DNA from: Rhizobium tumorigenes
GTDB lineage: Bacteria > Pseudomonadota > Alphaproteobacteria > Rhizobiales > Rhizobiaceae
Length of the DNA stretch: 64,000 bases
Reading direction: 5' to 3'
Assembly (NCBI RefSeq): GCF_003240565.2
Contig: NZ_CP117256.1
Coordinates: forward strand, 372,001-436,000
Shown: positions 45,353-55,281 of the stretch, piece after piece
Numbering within the stretch: the stretch's first letter is position 1
How the letters are laid out: each line of letters begins with the position of its first letter
Made by a program: the position numbers and the translations under genes
Notes under the pieces: generated by a model
What the model was told of the DNA's origin: nothing
The model's input: the letters and a program-made list of their open reading frames with translations, nothing else
The model's database searches: none

Positions 45353-48300
45353 ACACCCAACGCGAAGCGTCGAAATCCTCCTATTTCTCGAGCTCCGACA
45401 TTCTTCTCGTCGTTTCGGACAAATCCCGCGGCGACGAGGCCGAGCTCTATATCGCCATCGACCGGGACGGTCGCGTCAAGGCTTTCAACGGCCATGTCGA
45501 TCTCGGAACGGGTATCCGCACATCGCTGGCGCAGATCGTCGCGGAAGAGCTGGACGTACCCTTCGAGCATGTGGACATGGTGCTGGGAGCGACCTCTGCG
45601 GCGCCCAACCAGGGTGCCACGATTGCCAGCGAGACGATCCAGATCACCGCTGTGCCCCTGAGGCAGGCCGCCGCGACCGCGCGACACCATCTGATGGCAA
45701 AGGCTTCCACCCTGAAGGACACGGCCGTCGAACATCTCATCCTGCATGACGGCATCATACGTGCCGACGGCGGAGAGAACTGGAGCCTCACCTTCGCAGA
45801 ACTCGTGGCCGGCGAGCATGTGCGACTGTCGATCGATGCGACAGCCGCGCTGAAGCCCGCATCCGCCTACCGGATCGTCGGCGCCTCGCTGCCCCGGGTG
45901 GACATACCGGCAAAGGCAACCGGTGAGTGGACCTACGTGCACGACGTGCGCGTGCCCGGCATGCTGCATGGTCGCGTCATCCGGCCGCTTTATGCCGGTT
46001 TCGATAATGGCGAGCACGTCGGCAACAGTCTGATCTCCATCGATGAAGGCTCGATCGCCCACATCGACGGCGTCGTCGGCGTCGTCGCCATTGGTGATTT
46101 CGTCGGCGTCGTCGCAACGCGCGAAGAAATCGCCATGGAGGCTGCAAAGACGCTTGTTGTTGTCTGGCGCGTGCCGCCCGAACGGCCGGATCTGAATGCG
46201 CCGGAGATGGCGCTGCGCGCCAACCCCGCAACCCCGCGCAAGCTCATCGATCGCGGCAACGTCGATATGGCGCTGGACGGCAGCGCCGAGCCGATGAACC
46301 GCACCTATGTCTGGCCCTACCAGATGCACGGCTCCATCGGTCCGTCCTGCGCAGTGGCGGATTATGGCGACAACGGACTGACCGTCTGGTCCGGGACGCA
46401 GAACCCCTTTCCGATGCGCCGCGATCTGGCGCTGCTCCTGGACATGCCGGAAGACCGGATCCAGGTGGAACGTCTGGAGGCGGCGGGCTGCTATGGCCGC
46501 AACTGCGCCGACGATGTCACCGCCGATGCAGCACTTCTGTCCCGGGCCGTCCGGGCGCCCGTCCGCGTCCAGCTGACACGCGAGCAGGAGCATGCCTGGG
46601 AGCCGAAGGGGGCAGCGCAGGTGATGGACGTGCGCGGCGGCCTCGATCTGGAAGGTGGGCCATCGGCCTATGATTTCGAGACGCGCTATCCGTCCAATCT
46701 CGCGCCCACTCTGTCGCTGATCCTGACGGGCAAGGTGCCGCCGGTATCGGATGTGGTCCAGATGGGCGACCGCACGGCGATCCCGCCCTATGCCTACGGC
46801 AATCTGCGGGTCACCGTGCACGACATGCCGCCGATCGCGCGCGCCTCGTGGTTTCGCGGCGTCTCGGCGATGCCAAATACCTTCGCCCATGAATGCTATA
46901 TCGACGAGCTTGCGGCCGCGGCCGGCGTCGACCCCATCGAATATCGTCTGCGCTACCTGCACGATCCGCGCGCGGTCGATCTGGTTCACGCTTTGGCGGA
47001 ACGGGCCAACTGGGTACCCCACACAAAATGGGGCACGCTCGGTGGCGAAGGCGACCTGCTCTACGGGCGCGGTTTTGCCTATGCCGTCTATATCCACGGC
47101 CCCTTCCCCGGCAAAGCGGCGGCCTGGGCGGCCTGGGTGGCCGACGTCGCGGTCAACACCAAAACCGGCCAGATCGCGGTGACGAAGGTAACCTGCGCGC
47201 AGGATTCCGGGATGATGATCAATCCCGACGGCGTCAGGCACCAGATCCACGGCAACATCATCCAGTCAACCAGCCGCGTGCTGAAGGAGCGCGTCGAATT
47301 CTCCTCCACCGCCGTCACCTCGAGAGAATGGGGTGGCTACCCGCTCATCACCTTCCCTGAACTCCCCGATATCGACGTGCTGATGGTGCCGCGGCATGAC
47401 GAGCCTCCGCTTGGCGTCGGCGAATCCGCCTCCGTGCCCAGTGCCTCGGCCATTGCCAACGCGGTGTACGATGCGACCGGCATACGTTTCCGCGAACTGC
47501 CGCTGACGCCGGAGCTGGTGCTGTCGGCACTGAGGGGCGATGCGCCCGCCGTGCCGAAAGCGCCGCCCGCAGTCAAGAAACGATGGTGGAATCTCGGCCT
47601 GTCTGCGGCCGGGGCCGTGGCGGCGATAGCCGGCCTGGCGACGATGGCTTCGCCCTGGCGCCCGTCCATCGCCACTATCGAGAGACCCGATACGAACGTC
47701 TACAGCGCTGCCACCATCGAGCGCGGAAGGCTGGCCGCTGCGGTCGGCGCCTGCAATGTCTGCCATGTCGGCAATGACGGAACGCCCTTTGCCGGCGGGC
47801 GGCGGTTCGATACGGCCTTCGGGACTGTCTACGCGACCAACATCACCCCTGATGTGACCAACGGTATCGGGGGCTGGTCCTATCCGGCTTTCGAACGTGC
47901 GATGCGCGAGGGCATCAGCCGCGATGGGCACCATCTCTATCCGGCCCATCCCTACACATCCTTTGCCGGCGCTGAAGATGCGGACCTGCAGGCGCTCTAT
48001 GCCTATATGATGACGCAATCGGCGGTGGCCGAAAAGGCGCCGGAGACGAAGCTCAAATTCCCCTTCAGCATCCGGATGATGATGGCTGGATGGAACGCGC
48101 TCTTCCTCAAGGCGACGCCGATAGGCTACGAAAAGACGCGCGATGCGAGCTGGAACCGGGGGGCGTATCTCGTGGAGACGCTCGGCCACTGCTCCGCCTG
48201 CCACACGGAACGCAATGCGCTGGGTGCCGAGAAGACGGGAAGCGCCCATCTTTCAGGTGGCTTTGCCGACGGTTGGGAGGCGCCTGCGCTCAATGCCATG

Positions 48301-48897
48301 GGCAAGGGCCCCGTCGGCTGGACGGAAGACGCCTTCTATGACTACCTGCGCAGCGGCCATTCACGTGACCACGGCAGCGCCGCCGGTCCGATGGCCCATG
48401 TGGTGGAGGTCATGCAGCCGCTGCCGGATTCGGATATCCGCGCCATGGCAAACTATCTTGCCAGCCTCAACAAGGACGGCGATCCCGCCAAGGCCGCGGT
48501 TCAGAGCGAGGCCGCCATCGCTGCCAGCGAAGACGCCAGGCGCGATGCAGCGCTTGTCTCCCCGAAGGGCGAGCGGATCTTCAACGGCGCCTGTGCCACC
48601 TGCCATGCCGGCAACACGGTCCTCTCGTCCCTGGCGCTGAACAGCAACTTGCACGCCGATACGCCCGACAACGTCATCCAGGCAATCCTCGGCGGCGTCG
48701 AGGCGCCGGCGATCCTCGCCGCGACGACAGGGCGCGAGGCACCCGAAGTCATGTCGATGCCGTCATTCCGCAATACGCTGAGCGAGAGCCAGTTGAAGGA
48801 TCTCACCACCTATCTCAGGGCCCGCTTTGCGCCGGACAAGCCGGCATGGAACGACGCTTCGGCCGCTATCCAACGCGCGGCTGCCACCGCACACTGA
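45349..48897 (+). CDS. nicB: Nicotinate dehydrogenase large subunit, molybdopterin and tri-heme cytochrome c fusion
   Basis: This 1182-residue protein has a xanthine-oxidase-type molybdopterin domain (about residues 1-740: AFNGHVDLGTGIRTSLAQIVAEELDV, WSGTQNPFPMRRDLALLL, GVGESASVPSASAIANAVYDATG), a hydrophobic helix (LGLSAAGAVAAIAGLATMA) and three haem sites, CNVCH (802-806), CSACH (948-952) and CATCH (1082-1086). Length and order equal P. putida NicB. Electrons from nicotinate go through the haems to the respiratory chain. The haem part must lie in the periplasm while the cofactor site is cytoplasmic or exported by Tat. A glycosidase gene follows only 10 bases later. Confidence 0.93.
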   Translation: MNTQREASKSSYFSSSDILLVVSDKSRGDEAELYIAIDRDGRVKAFNGHVDLGTGIRTSLAQIVAEELDVPFEHVDMVLGATSAAPNQGATIASETIQITAVPLRQAAATARHHLMAKASTLKDTAVEHLILHDGIIRADGGENWSLTFAELVAGEHVRLSIDATAALKPASAYRIVGASLPRVDIPAKATGEWTYVHDVRVPGMLHGRVIRPLYAGFDNGEHVGNSLISIDEGSIAHIDGVVGVVAIGDFVGVVATREEIAMEAAKTLVVVWRVPPERPDLNAPEMALRANPATPRKLIDRGNVDMALDGSAEPMNRTYVWPYQMHGSIGPSCAVADYGDNGLTVWSGTQNPFPMRRDLALLLDMPEDRIQVERLEAAGCYGRNCADDVTADAALLSRAVRAPVRVQLTREQEHAWEPKGAAQVMDVRGGLDLEGGPSAYDFETRYPSNLAPTLSLILTGKVPPVSDVVQMGDRTAIPPYAYGNLRVTVHDMPPIARASWFRGVSAMPNTFAHECYIDELAAAAGVDPIEYRLRYLHDPRAVDLVHALAERANWVPHTKWGTLGGEGDLLYGRGFAYAVYIHGPFPGKAAAWAAWVADVAVNTKTGQIAVTKVTCAQDSGMMINPDGVRHQIHGNIIQSTSRVLKERVEFSSTAVTSREWGGYPLITFPELPDIDVLMVPRHDEPPLGVGESASVPSASAIANAVYDATGIRFRELPLTPELVLSALRGDAPAVPKAPPAVKKRWWNLGLSAAGAVAAIAGLATMASPWRPSIATIERPDTNVYSAATIERGRLAAAVGACNVCHVGNDGTPFAGGRRFDTAFGTVYATNITPDVTNGIGGWSYPAFERAMREGISRDGHHLYPAHPYTSFAGAEDADLQALYAYMMTQSAVAEKAPETKLKFPFSIRMMMAGWNALFLKATPIGYEKTRDASWNRGAYLVETLGHCSACHTERNALGAEKTGSAHLSGGFADGWEAPALNAMGKGPVGWTEDAFYDYLRSGHSRDHGSAAGPMAHVVEVMQPLPDSDIRAMANYLASLNKDGDPAKAAVQSEAAIAASEDARRDAALVSPKGERIFNGACATCHAGNTVLSSLALNSNLHADTPDNVIQAILGGVEAPAILAATTGREAPEVMSMPSFRNTLSESQLKDLTTYLRARFAPDKPAWNDASAAIQRAAATAH

Positions 48898-48907
48898 GGA
48901 AGACGCT

Positions 48908-51595
48908 TTGCGGGAAACAGCATCCATTGCGGATTTCGACAGTCGGACGCTCTTCCGGACGCCGACAGCTGCATTTCGCCCATCCGCCTACTGGTTCTGG
49001 CACAGCATTCCGGACAAGGCGACCTGCCGGACGCAACTTGTCGATTTCCAGGCGAAGGGTATCGGCACCATCCTGATCCAGGCGCGGCTTGCCCTGCCGC
49101 TCGAAGCCTATCTGTCGCCCGATTATCTGGCCGCCTACCGCGATGCAGCCGATGTCGCGTCCGAACTGGGGCTGAAACTCGGCATATACGACGAGTATAA
49201 CTGGATCAGCGGCCAGGCCGGCGGCCGCACGGTGGAAGGGCGTGACGATCTGCGGGAACGCCACCTGTTCTGGTCGTCAGCGCTCCATAGCGAAGGGGGG
49301 ATCAGCAGGATCCGTCCGTCCTTCACGCAGACGATGGGTGCCGACATCATTGCCTGGCAATACGAAGGCGGGCGCATCGGGTGGCGCGAATGGACGATCG
49401 AGGCGGCGCTACTGCATCCGTCCGCTGCGATCAACAGCCTGGATGAGATCGTCGACGTGACTTCGCGCGTCCGCATCGCCGGCTCCGATCCCACTGCCTG
49501 CACCTATGTATATGATGGCGAGATCGTACCAGGCTCGATGCTGACGGTTTTCGTCAGCGCACGCTCCTCGACCTCCAGGATCATCAACTACCTGCTGCCT
49601 GAGGCTGCCGAGCACTTCATCGATGTCGGCCTCGAGCCCCTTGTTGCGGCACTGGGCGAACACGTGCCGCACACGGTGGAATCCGTATTCTACGATCAGC
49701 CCGCCCCCGGTTTCTATCGCTGGAACGAGATGGTCGGCAATCTCGGAAACAGCCTGCTGTATGCGCCTGGCCTTCGGGACCATGTTGAAACTAATGCCAT
49801 GACACCCTTCGCGCTTGTCCTGCTTGCGGTCGTATGTGACGTCGGGCCCGGGACCCTGCAACTGCGTGCGCGGTTTCACGCCGCCTATGCCGACCTGATG
49901 AATGAAGCCTTCTTCGGCACGCTGCGGAAATGGGCGGAGGAAAAGCGCATCGTCCTGACGGGGCATGAAGTGCTGGCCCATGTCGGCTCCTGGGCGCCCA
50001 ATGGCGGCTTCACCAGCATCGATCCGCGCGTCGCGCCTGCCGTCGACTTCTTCGGCATCGATGCCTTCCGCCATCGGACGGCCGTGGATGCAAACAACCT
50101 CGACCCGCAGCTTTCCCCCAAGCTGGGCGATTCCGTGGCCCGCTCGAACGGGCGCAGCCGCTGCGTCGTCGAGACCTATTTCAGTGCCGGACGCACCGAG
50201 GTCAGAGCGGCCGGCCAGTGGGAGGTGACGCTCGAGGCAGCGCGCGCCGGGGCCATCCGCCTCGCCTGCCTCGGCGCCCGGCAGTTCCTCTGGCACGGCG
50301 TCTACCAGACGGACGGTCGCGACAATGACCCGACGCCCTTCACCAATCCGCGCTTCGATTTCGCCCCCGGCATCAATTTCGAGCCATGGTGGGCCTATCA
50401 CGATCTTTTTGCCGTGGAGATCGCGCGCGTCTCCGCCTTCATCGAGCCGGCTACGCCGCGAACACCGGTCGCGATCCTCTATCCGCTGTATACAGCCTTT
50501 GCCGAAGGGCCACGGCACAGCCATGCCGCCCATATCGGAGCCTGGTGCGAACAATTGCTGGCCCAAGGCTGCGACTTCATGTTCGTGAGCGAGCGGGATG
50601 TCGCCGACGCAACGTTTGAAGACGGGCGACTGCTCGCATCCGGTCTTGCTTTCGACGCGGTTGTCCTGCCGTCCACCACCGTGTTGCAATCGGCAGTGAC
50701 GATCGAGAGGCTCGATGCATTCCGGAATATCGGCGGCCAGGTGTGGTCCTCCGGCGAACGGCTGTCAGGGGTATGCGCCGGGCAGAAGCCGGTCGGTCCG
50801 ATCGAGGTAACCAGGCATCTCGAGGCCGTGCCGGATGCGCAGGCAATGTCCGCGCTGCTCTCGACCATCGCTTCTTCAGGCCCACAGATACAGGGTCGCA
50901 AGCCATGGCACTGGGTCGGCTGCGATCGGGATGGCTGGTGGCGGATGGTTGTCTTCAACGATGGCGCGCAGGAGATGCGTTTTGACATCGCGCTTGGCGA
51001 GGGTTTCGACTACGAAATATGGGATCCGGAACAAGGCACTGCGGAACCGTTCGCTGGCGTCCAGCACCTCACTGTCCTTCTTGAGCCGCAAGAGGTGCGT
51101 TGCATCCGCCTTTGCGCAACTTCACAGGCGGTTGCCGGATCTGGCCAGCTATCGAGCCAGCCGCCGCTTGACCGAAGCCGAGCAATCGCCTTGGCGGTTG
51201 GATGGACGTTCGCGCCGGGAGAAGGCCAGGTTTCGGTATCCATATCCGTCGAGAATGGCTGGGAGGTGCAAGGCTTTGCGGCCTTCAGCGGAACCGGCAT
51301 CTATCGCCTCTCCTTCACCACGGAAGCCGAAGGCGACTGGATACTGGAACTGCCGGTGGTGCATACGGCCGTGACCGCTTATGTCGACGGAGCCGAAGTG
51401 GGACGGCGCGGATGGCGGCCCTATTGCTTTTCTCTCCTCCGCCTCGCTGCTGGTACGCATCAACTCGAGCTTCATGTCGCCAATACGGCGGCAAACCGCT
51501 ACTACCACAACACACCCTATCTCGGCAGCACCCTGGACAGGAGCGGGTTGGGCGCCCCGCCTCGCCTCGTGCCGCTGCGAAACCGACCGGAATGA
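48908..51595 (+). CDS. GH106-like glycoside hydrolase
   Basis: This 895-residue protein shows the GH106 (alpha-L-rhamnosidase-type) opening: AFRPSAYWFWHSIPDKATCRTQLVDFQAKGIGTILIQARLALPLEAYLSPDYLAAYRDAADVASELGLKLGIYDEYNWISGQAGG. Middle parts GHEVLAHVGSWAPNGG and a late galactose-binding-like module (GTGIYRLSFTTEAEGDWILELP...VDGAEVGRRGW) follow. No signal peptide is seen, so it is cytoplasmic. The TTG start has GAGGAAG before it and lies 10 bases behind nicB, so it is surely in the nicAB transcript. The sugar is unknown: rhamnose or another deoxy- or pentosyl group are options. Confidence 0.8.
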   Translation: MRETASIADFDSRTLFRTPTAAFRPSAYWFWHSIPDKATCRTQLVDFQAKGIGTILIQARLALPLEAYLSPDYLAAYRDAADVASELGLKLGIYDEYNWISGQAGGRTVEGRDDLRERHLFWSSALHSEGGISRIRPSFTQTMGADIIAWQYEGGRIGWREWTIEAALLHPSAAINSLDEIVDVTSRVRIAGSDPTACTYVYDGEIVPGSMLTVFVSARSSTSRIINYLLPEAAEHFIDVGLEPLVAALGEHVPHTVESVFYDQPAPGFYRWNEMVGNLGNSLLYAPGLRDHVETNAMTPFALVLLAVVCDVGPGTLQLRARFHAAYADLMNEAFFGTLRKWAEEKRIVLTGHEVLAHVGSWAPNGGFTSIDPRVAPAVDFFGIDAFRHRTAVDANNLDPQLSPKLGDSVARSNGRSRCVVETYFSAGRTEVRAAGQWEVTLEAARAGAIRLACLGARQFLWHGVYQTDGRDNDPTPFTNPRFDFAPGINFEPWWAYHDLFAVEIARVSAFIEPATPRTPVAILYPLYTAFAEGPRHSHAAHIGAWCEQLLAQGCDFMFVSERDVADATFEDGRLLASGLAFDAVVLPSTTVLQSAVTIERLDAFRNIGGQVWSSGERLSGVCAGQKPVGPIEVTRHLEAVPDAQAMSALLSTIASSGPQIQGRKPWHWVGCDRDGWWRMVVFNDGAQEMRFDIALGEGFDYEIWDPEQGTAEPFAGVQHLTVLLEPQEVRCIRLCATSQAVAGSGQLSSQPPLDRSRAIALAVGWTFAPGEGQVSVSISVENGWEVQGFAAFSGTGIYRLSFTTEAEGDWILELPVVHTAVTAYVDGAEVGRRGWRPYCFSLLRLAAGTHQLELHVANTAANRYYHNTPYLGSTLDRSGLGAPPRLVPLRNRPE

Positions 51596-51599
51596 GATC

Positions 51600-53846
51600 A
51601 TGCTAAAACACTCGACAGTCCCCCTGATGCGCGCCTGGAACAGCTGGTCCGACCGACCCGCCGAAATGGTGTTCCTGCCGCTCGGCATGCGCATCACGCC
51701 CGTTCTCTATTCGACCCGCAGCCGGACGACATCCCTCATCGAGCCGCGGCGCGACACCGTGCGGCTCGGCCGCCACGCGATCGATGGATCACTGATCGAG
51801 CTGGAAACCGACCACAGCGGCACGACCGTCGCGTTCAGCACCGACAAGGCCGATCCTTTCGCGGTTCGCGGCAGCTGGGAGGGCAAGGCTGCCGGTGAAT
51901 GGGGCCTGCGCTTCTGGTTGACGATGGCAATCTCGGCCGATAGCGGCGAGTTGGTCACTTACGAGACAGGCCGCGGCATCACCCTCGTCAAGATCGGCAC
52001 GCGCTTCGTGGCCGTCGCCACGGCGGAAGCACCGGTGCATGTGACGGGCCATGATACGATCGAGGCGCTGAGGGGCGATTTCGAGACAAACGGCTATTTC
52101 TACACCGCGAGCCGGAAGAACGAAGCGCCGGTCATCGGGCTGCGCTTCAACCTGGAAATGATGCGCCAGGGCGCCTACGCCGCCGCAGTGGCCGACAGTG
52201 CGGAGCTTGCCATCGCAAAGGCCGAGGCTTGTCTCGCCGCAGGCAAGGCGGCCGCCGCTTCAAGCGCCCATGACGGCAACTATGAAGGTTCGCTCGATGC
52301 GATCCGCGATGTGGTTGCCTGGAACACGATCTGGGACGAGACCAATGCCCGACCCTACACGGCCGTGACACGCATCTGGAATCTTGGAAAATTTGCAGTC
52401 TGGTACAACGACCAGCTGTTTGCGGCACTGCTCGCCGGCGTCTTCGACGCCGATCTGGCGCGCGAGAACATGGCGACGGCGATGGCGAGCGCCACGCCCC
52501 AGGGCAACATCGCCTGCATCGTCACCTCGAACGATGCCTGGGTGGATCGCAGCCAGCATCCGAACGGCGCGCTCGTCGTCTGGCAGCTCTACCAGCGCAC
52601 CGGCGAACGCTCGCTGCTGGCCGCAAGCTACGACGCGCTGGCCCGCAATCAACGCTGGTGGCGCGAGCATCGCGATCCCGATGCCTTCGGGCTGTTGTCC
52701 TGCGGCACATCCGATGTCGGCGAAGGTCTCTACAAGGGTACGCATTTCGCCGCACGCAACGAGACCGGCATGGACAACTCCGCCACGCATGACGAGGCTA
52801 TCTATGATCCCGTGACCCGCACCCTGTCGACATTCGATCTGGGGCTGAATTGCGCCGCTGTTCTCGACGCGGAAATGCTGGCGAAAATGGCAGCAGTTCT
52901 CGGCAAGGATGACGATGCCCGTGAATTCGGAGCGATCGCCGAGCGGTGCCGTAAGCTGATCTCCGAGCATCTGTGGGACGAGAGCCGAGGCATATTCGCC
53001 AACCGCCAGCGCCACGGCGGCTTCGTCCGGTCGCTCTCGCCCACCAGCTTCTATCCCCTGCTGTGCGGCGCTGCCAGTCCCGAGCAGGCCGAGCGGCTGC
53101 TTGGGCACCTCAATGACGAGACGACCTTCGGCGGCGACTACGTCCTCCCGAATGCGACGCGCGACGATCCGGCCTTTGCCGACAACGTATACTGGCGCGG
53201 CCGCATCTGGCCGAACGTCAACTACATGGTCTGGCTCGGCCTGCGCCGCTACGGCTTTGCGGCCGAGGCAAGCAAGCTCGCGCGTCAGAGCTATGAACTC
53301 TTCATGAAAAACTGGAGCAACGACCGCATCGCGTCGGAAAACTACAATGCCGTGACCGGCGAAGCGATGGACCAGGGCGATACGGATCCCTTCTATATCT
53401 GGGCAGCCTTGCTGCCGCTGATGGCCGTCGGCGAGATTGTCGACTTCGATCCGTGGACCGGCTGGACACTGCACAACACGGGCGCCGATCTTTCGATCGG
53501 GCCGATGCTGTCTCCTTCCGGCATGATGTCGCTATCTGTTGCCGGCGGCCTGCTGGAGATGACGCTGGACGGACGCCTGTCGCTCACGACCGATCTCCAG
53601 ACCAACCTGTCGCAGATCGCCTTCAGCGATGCACGTTTTGCCTGCACGATCGGACCGGTGGATAGCGCCGGTTTCATCAGCCTGCCGCACGTCGCTCATG
53701 GCAGCATCGTGGCGGCGCGGCTGGGTGGCGAGGAGCTCGCTTTCGAGGCGGCTGCGGACGGCGTCCGCGTCGAAATATCGCCATCCGCCCTAGGCCGGAA
53801 ATTGAATCTCTATTTTTTTGACAGCGTGGACATCAATGGCACTTGA
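51600..53846 (+). CDS. GH63/MGH1-like (alpha/alpha)6 glycoside hydrolase
   Basis: This 748-residue protein has a beta-rich N-terminal part and an (alpha/alpha)6 barrel typical of the GH63/trehalase-like clan: AWNTIWDETNARPYTAVTRIWNLGKFAVWYNDQLFAALLAGVFD, GMDNSATHDEAIYD and DNVYWRGRIWPNVNYMVWLGLRRYGF, ending ASENYNAVTGEAMDQGDTDPFYIWAALLPLMAVGEI. Members hydrolyse alpha-glucosides, mannosylglycerate or similar. No signal peptide is evident. It starts four bases behind the GH106-like gene and so belongs to the same transcript as nicAB. Which bond it cuts is not known. Confidence 0.8.
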   Translation: MLKHSTVPLMRAWNSWSDRPAEMVFLPLGMRITPVLYSTRSRTTSLIEPRRDTVRLGRHAIDGSLIELETDHSGTTVAFSTDKADPFAVRGSWEGKAAGEWGLRFWLTMAISADSGELVTYETGRGITLVKIGTRFVAVATAEAPVHVTGHDTIEALRGDFETNGYFYTASRKNEAPVIGLRFNLEMMRQGAYAAAVADSAELAIAKAEACLAAGKAAAASSAHDGNYEGSLDAIRDVVAWNTIWDETNARPYTAVTRIWNLGKFAVWYNDQLFAALLAGVFDADLARENMATAMASATPQGNIACIVTSNDAWVDRSQHPNGALVVWQLYQRTGERSLLAASYDALARNQRWWREHRDPDAFGLLSCGTSDVGEGLYKGTHFAARNETGMDNSATHDEAIYDPVTRTLSTFDLGLNCAAVLDAEMLAKMAAVLGKDDDAREFGAIAERCRKLISEHLWDESRGIFANRQRHGGFVRSLSPTSFYPLLCGAASPEQAERLLGHLNDETTFGGDYVLPNATRDDPAFADNVYWRGRIWPNVNYMVWLGLRRYGFAAEASKLARQSYELFMKNWSNDRIASENYNAVTGEAMDQGDTDPFYIWAALLPLMAVGEIVDFDPWTGWTLHNTGADLSIGPMLSPSGMMSLSVAGGLLEMTLDGRLSLTTDLQTNLSQIAFSDARFACTIGPVDSAGFISLPHVAHGSIVAARLGGEELAFEAAADGVRVEISPSALGRKLNLYFFDSVDINGT

Positions 53847-54204
53847 TGGAACTTGACATGTGACAAATGCGCATATTACTTTGCATACAAATTAAAAAGA
53901 CTGCCGGAAGAGCAAGAGGGTTGAACGGAAGTCTGTGCGTCGAAGCGCTCTGCTCGCGATGTCAGCATCCTACTGGCTGTGACTGATAGAATTGCGTTTA
54001 TATTGGTGCCGTGGCGAACGGCGCTGCGAAGACGCTTGCCTTCAGATACGCATGTCCAGGTTGTTCGCCTTTCCTAGATTAGTTTGTGTACAAATCATAT
54101 GGCGCGTTTTGTGAAACGCGAGTTGCCTTTGATTTTTATATCGCCTGGGTCGGCGGCTTCGGCCGTGAACACTGAAAACAGTGAATTTTCATGAGGGGTT
54201 ACAC
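53847..54204. promoter_or_regulatory. Control region of the spermidine/putrescine-type transporter operon with three palindromes
   Basis: No gene is present. Two TTTG-N4-CAAA sites occur, TTTGCATACAAA at 53880-53891 and TTTGTGTACAAA at 54083-54094, about 200 bases apart; they are candidate operators, perhaps for the MarR at 58670. A perfect 7-bp stem CGCGTTT-TGTG-AAACGCG lies at 54103-54120. A TTGACA stands at 53853-53858. The ATG is 85 bases behind the stem. Confidence 0.4.
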
Positions 54205-55281
54205 ATGACTGAAATCACAAGACGCAACGCGCTGAAGCTGATGTCCGGCGCAATGATTGCCGGTGCCGCATTCTCGGGCCTGCCGAGCCGTGCCTTTTCG
54301 GCCGGCAAGATCACGGTCCTGAACTGGCAGGGCTACGGCACCGACGAAGCCTGGTCGATCAAGGCCTTCGCAGAAAAGACCGGCATCGAAGTCGTCCACG
54401 ACTACTACAGTTCGGAATCGGAAATGCTGACCAAGCTGCGCACCAATCCGGGCGCCTACGACATGGTCATCCTGAATGCCGCCCGCTGCGCGCAGGCAAC
54501 GGCGGAAGATCTGCTGCAGCCGATCGATTTCAGCAAGGTTCCGAACGCCGCTACGATCGATGCCAATCTCCGCTCCAACGCCAATTTCCTAAAGGACGGC
54601 AAGGGCTATGCGGTTCCGTGGGTCTGGGGCATGACCTCGCTGGCGATCCGTGACGGCATGCCTGTTCCGGACAGCTACAAGGTCTTGGCGGATCCGGCCT
54701 ACAAGGGCCGCGTTGCCATGGACGACGACGCGATCATCAGCGTTGCCGCCGGCGCGCTGATGACCGGCCAGGACATCAACAATCCCAAGGATCTCCGCGC
54801 CGTCCGCGATGCGCTGAAATCCATCAAGCCGAACGTAAAGCTGCTGTGGTCGACGGAAGACCAGTGGAACAAGTCGTTCGCAGCCAAGGAATTCGACCTT
54901 TCGCTGTTCTGGTCGGGTGGCTCCGTGCGCTCAAAGCGCAATTCGAAGCTGCCTGTCGATTTCGTCGTTCCCAAGGAAGGCGGCATCGGCTGGGTCGACG
55001 GTCTCGGCATTCCTGCATCCGCCCCGAATGCGGAAGGCGCGCTGGCTTTCGCAAACTGGCTGATCGACCCGACCTTCTATCTCGAATGGGCGACCAAGGT
55101 CGGCGCGCCGGCCTCGTCCAACTCGGCAGCACTGGCCGCTCTTCCGGCCGACGACCTGAGCCGCCAGGTTCACAAGCCGGAATACCTCAAGACCATGGGC
55201 ATCATGTCGGCTCTCCCGGATGATCGCCGCGAAGCATTCAACAACCTGTGGCAGGAAGTGAAAGCCTTCTATGCGGAATGA
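54205..55281 (+). CDS. PotD-type ABC binding protein with Tat signal
   Basis: This 358-residue binding protein begins with a twin-arginine signal (MTEITRRNALKLMSGAMIAGAAFSGLPSRAFSA) and continues KITVLNWQGYGTDEAWSIKAFAEKTGIEVVHDYYSSESEMLTKLRTNPGAYDMVILN, the PotD/polyamine-type pattern. Tat export means it folds in the cytoplasm first. GAGGGG lies just before the ATG. Members of this family bind polyamines, opines, mannopine or other plant compounds. Behind the nicAB-glycosidase genes it is the best candidate for bringing in a pyridine glycoside, as no nicT- or nicP-like carrier is present. Confidence 0.88.
   Translation: MTEITRRNALKLMSGAMIAGAAFSGLPSRAFSAGKITVLNWQGYGTDEAWSIKAFAEKTGIEVVHDYYSSESEMLTKLRTNPGAYDMVILNAARCAQATAEDLLQPIDFSKVPNAATIDANLRSNANFLKDGKGYAVPWVWGMTSLAIRDGMPVPDSYKVLADPAYKGRVAMDDDAIISVAAGALMTGQDINNPKDLRAVRDALKSIKPNVKLLWSTEDQWNKSFAAKEFDLSLFWSGGSVRSKRNSKLPVDFVVPKEGGIGWVDGLGIPASAPNAEGALAFANWLIDPTFYLEWATKVGAPASSNSAALAALPADDLSRQVHKPEYLKTMGIMSALPDDRREAFNNLWQEVKAFYAE

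Noticed and set aside
45289..47250. Long reverse-strand open frame (over 650 codons) across nicB
   Set aside because: It is a high-GC shadow of the molybdopterin-domain gene; its translation has repetitive, histidine- and arginine-rich composition without family motifs.
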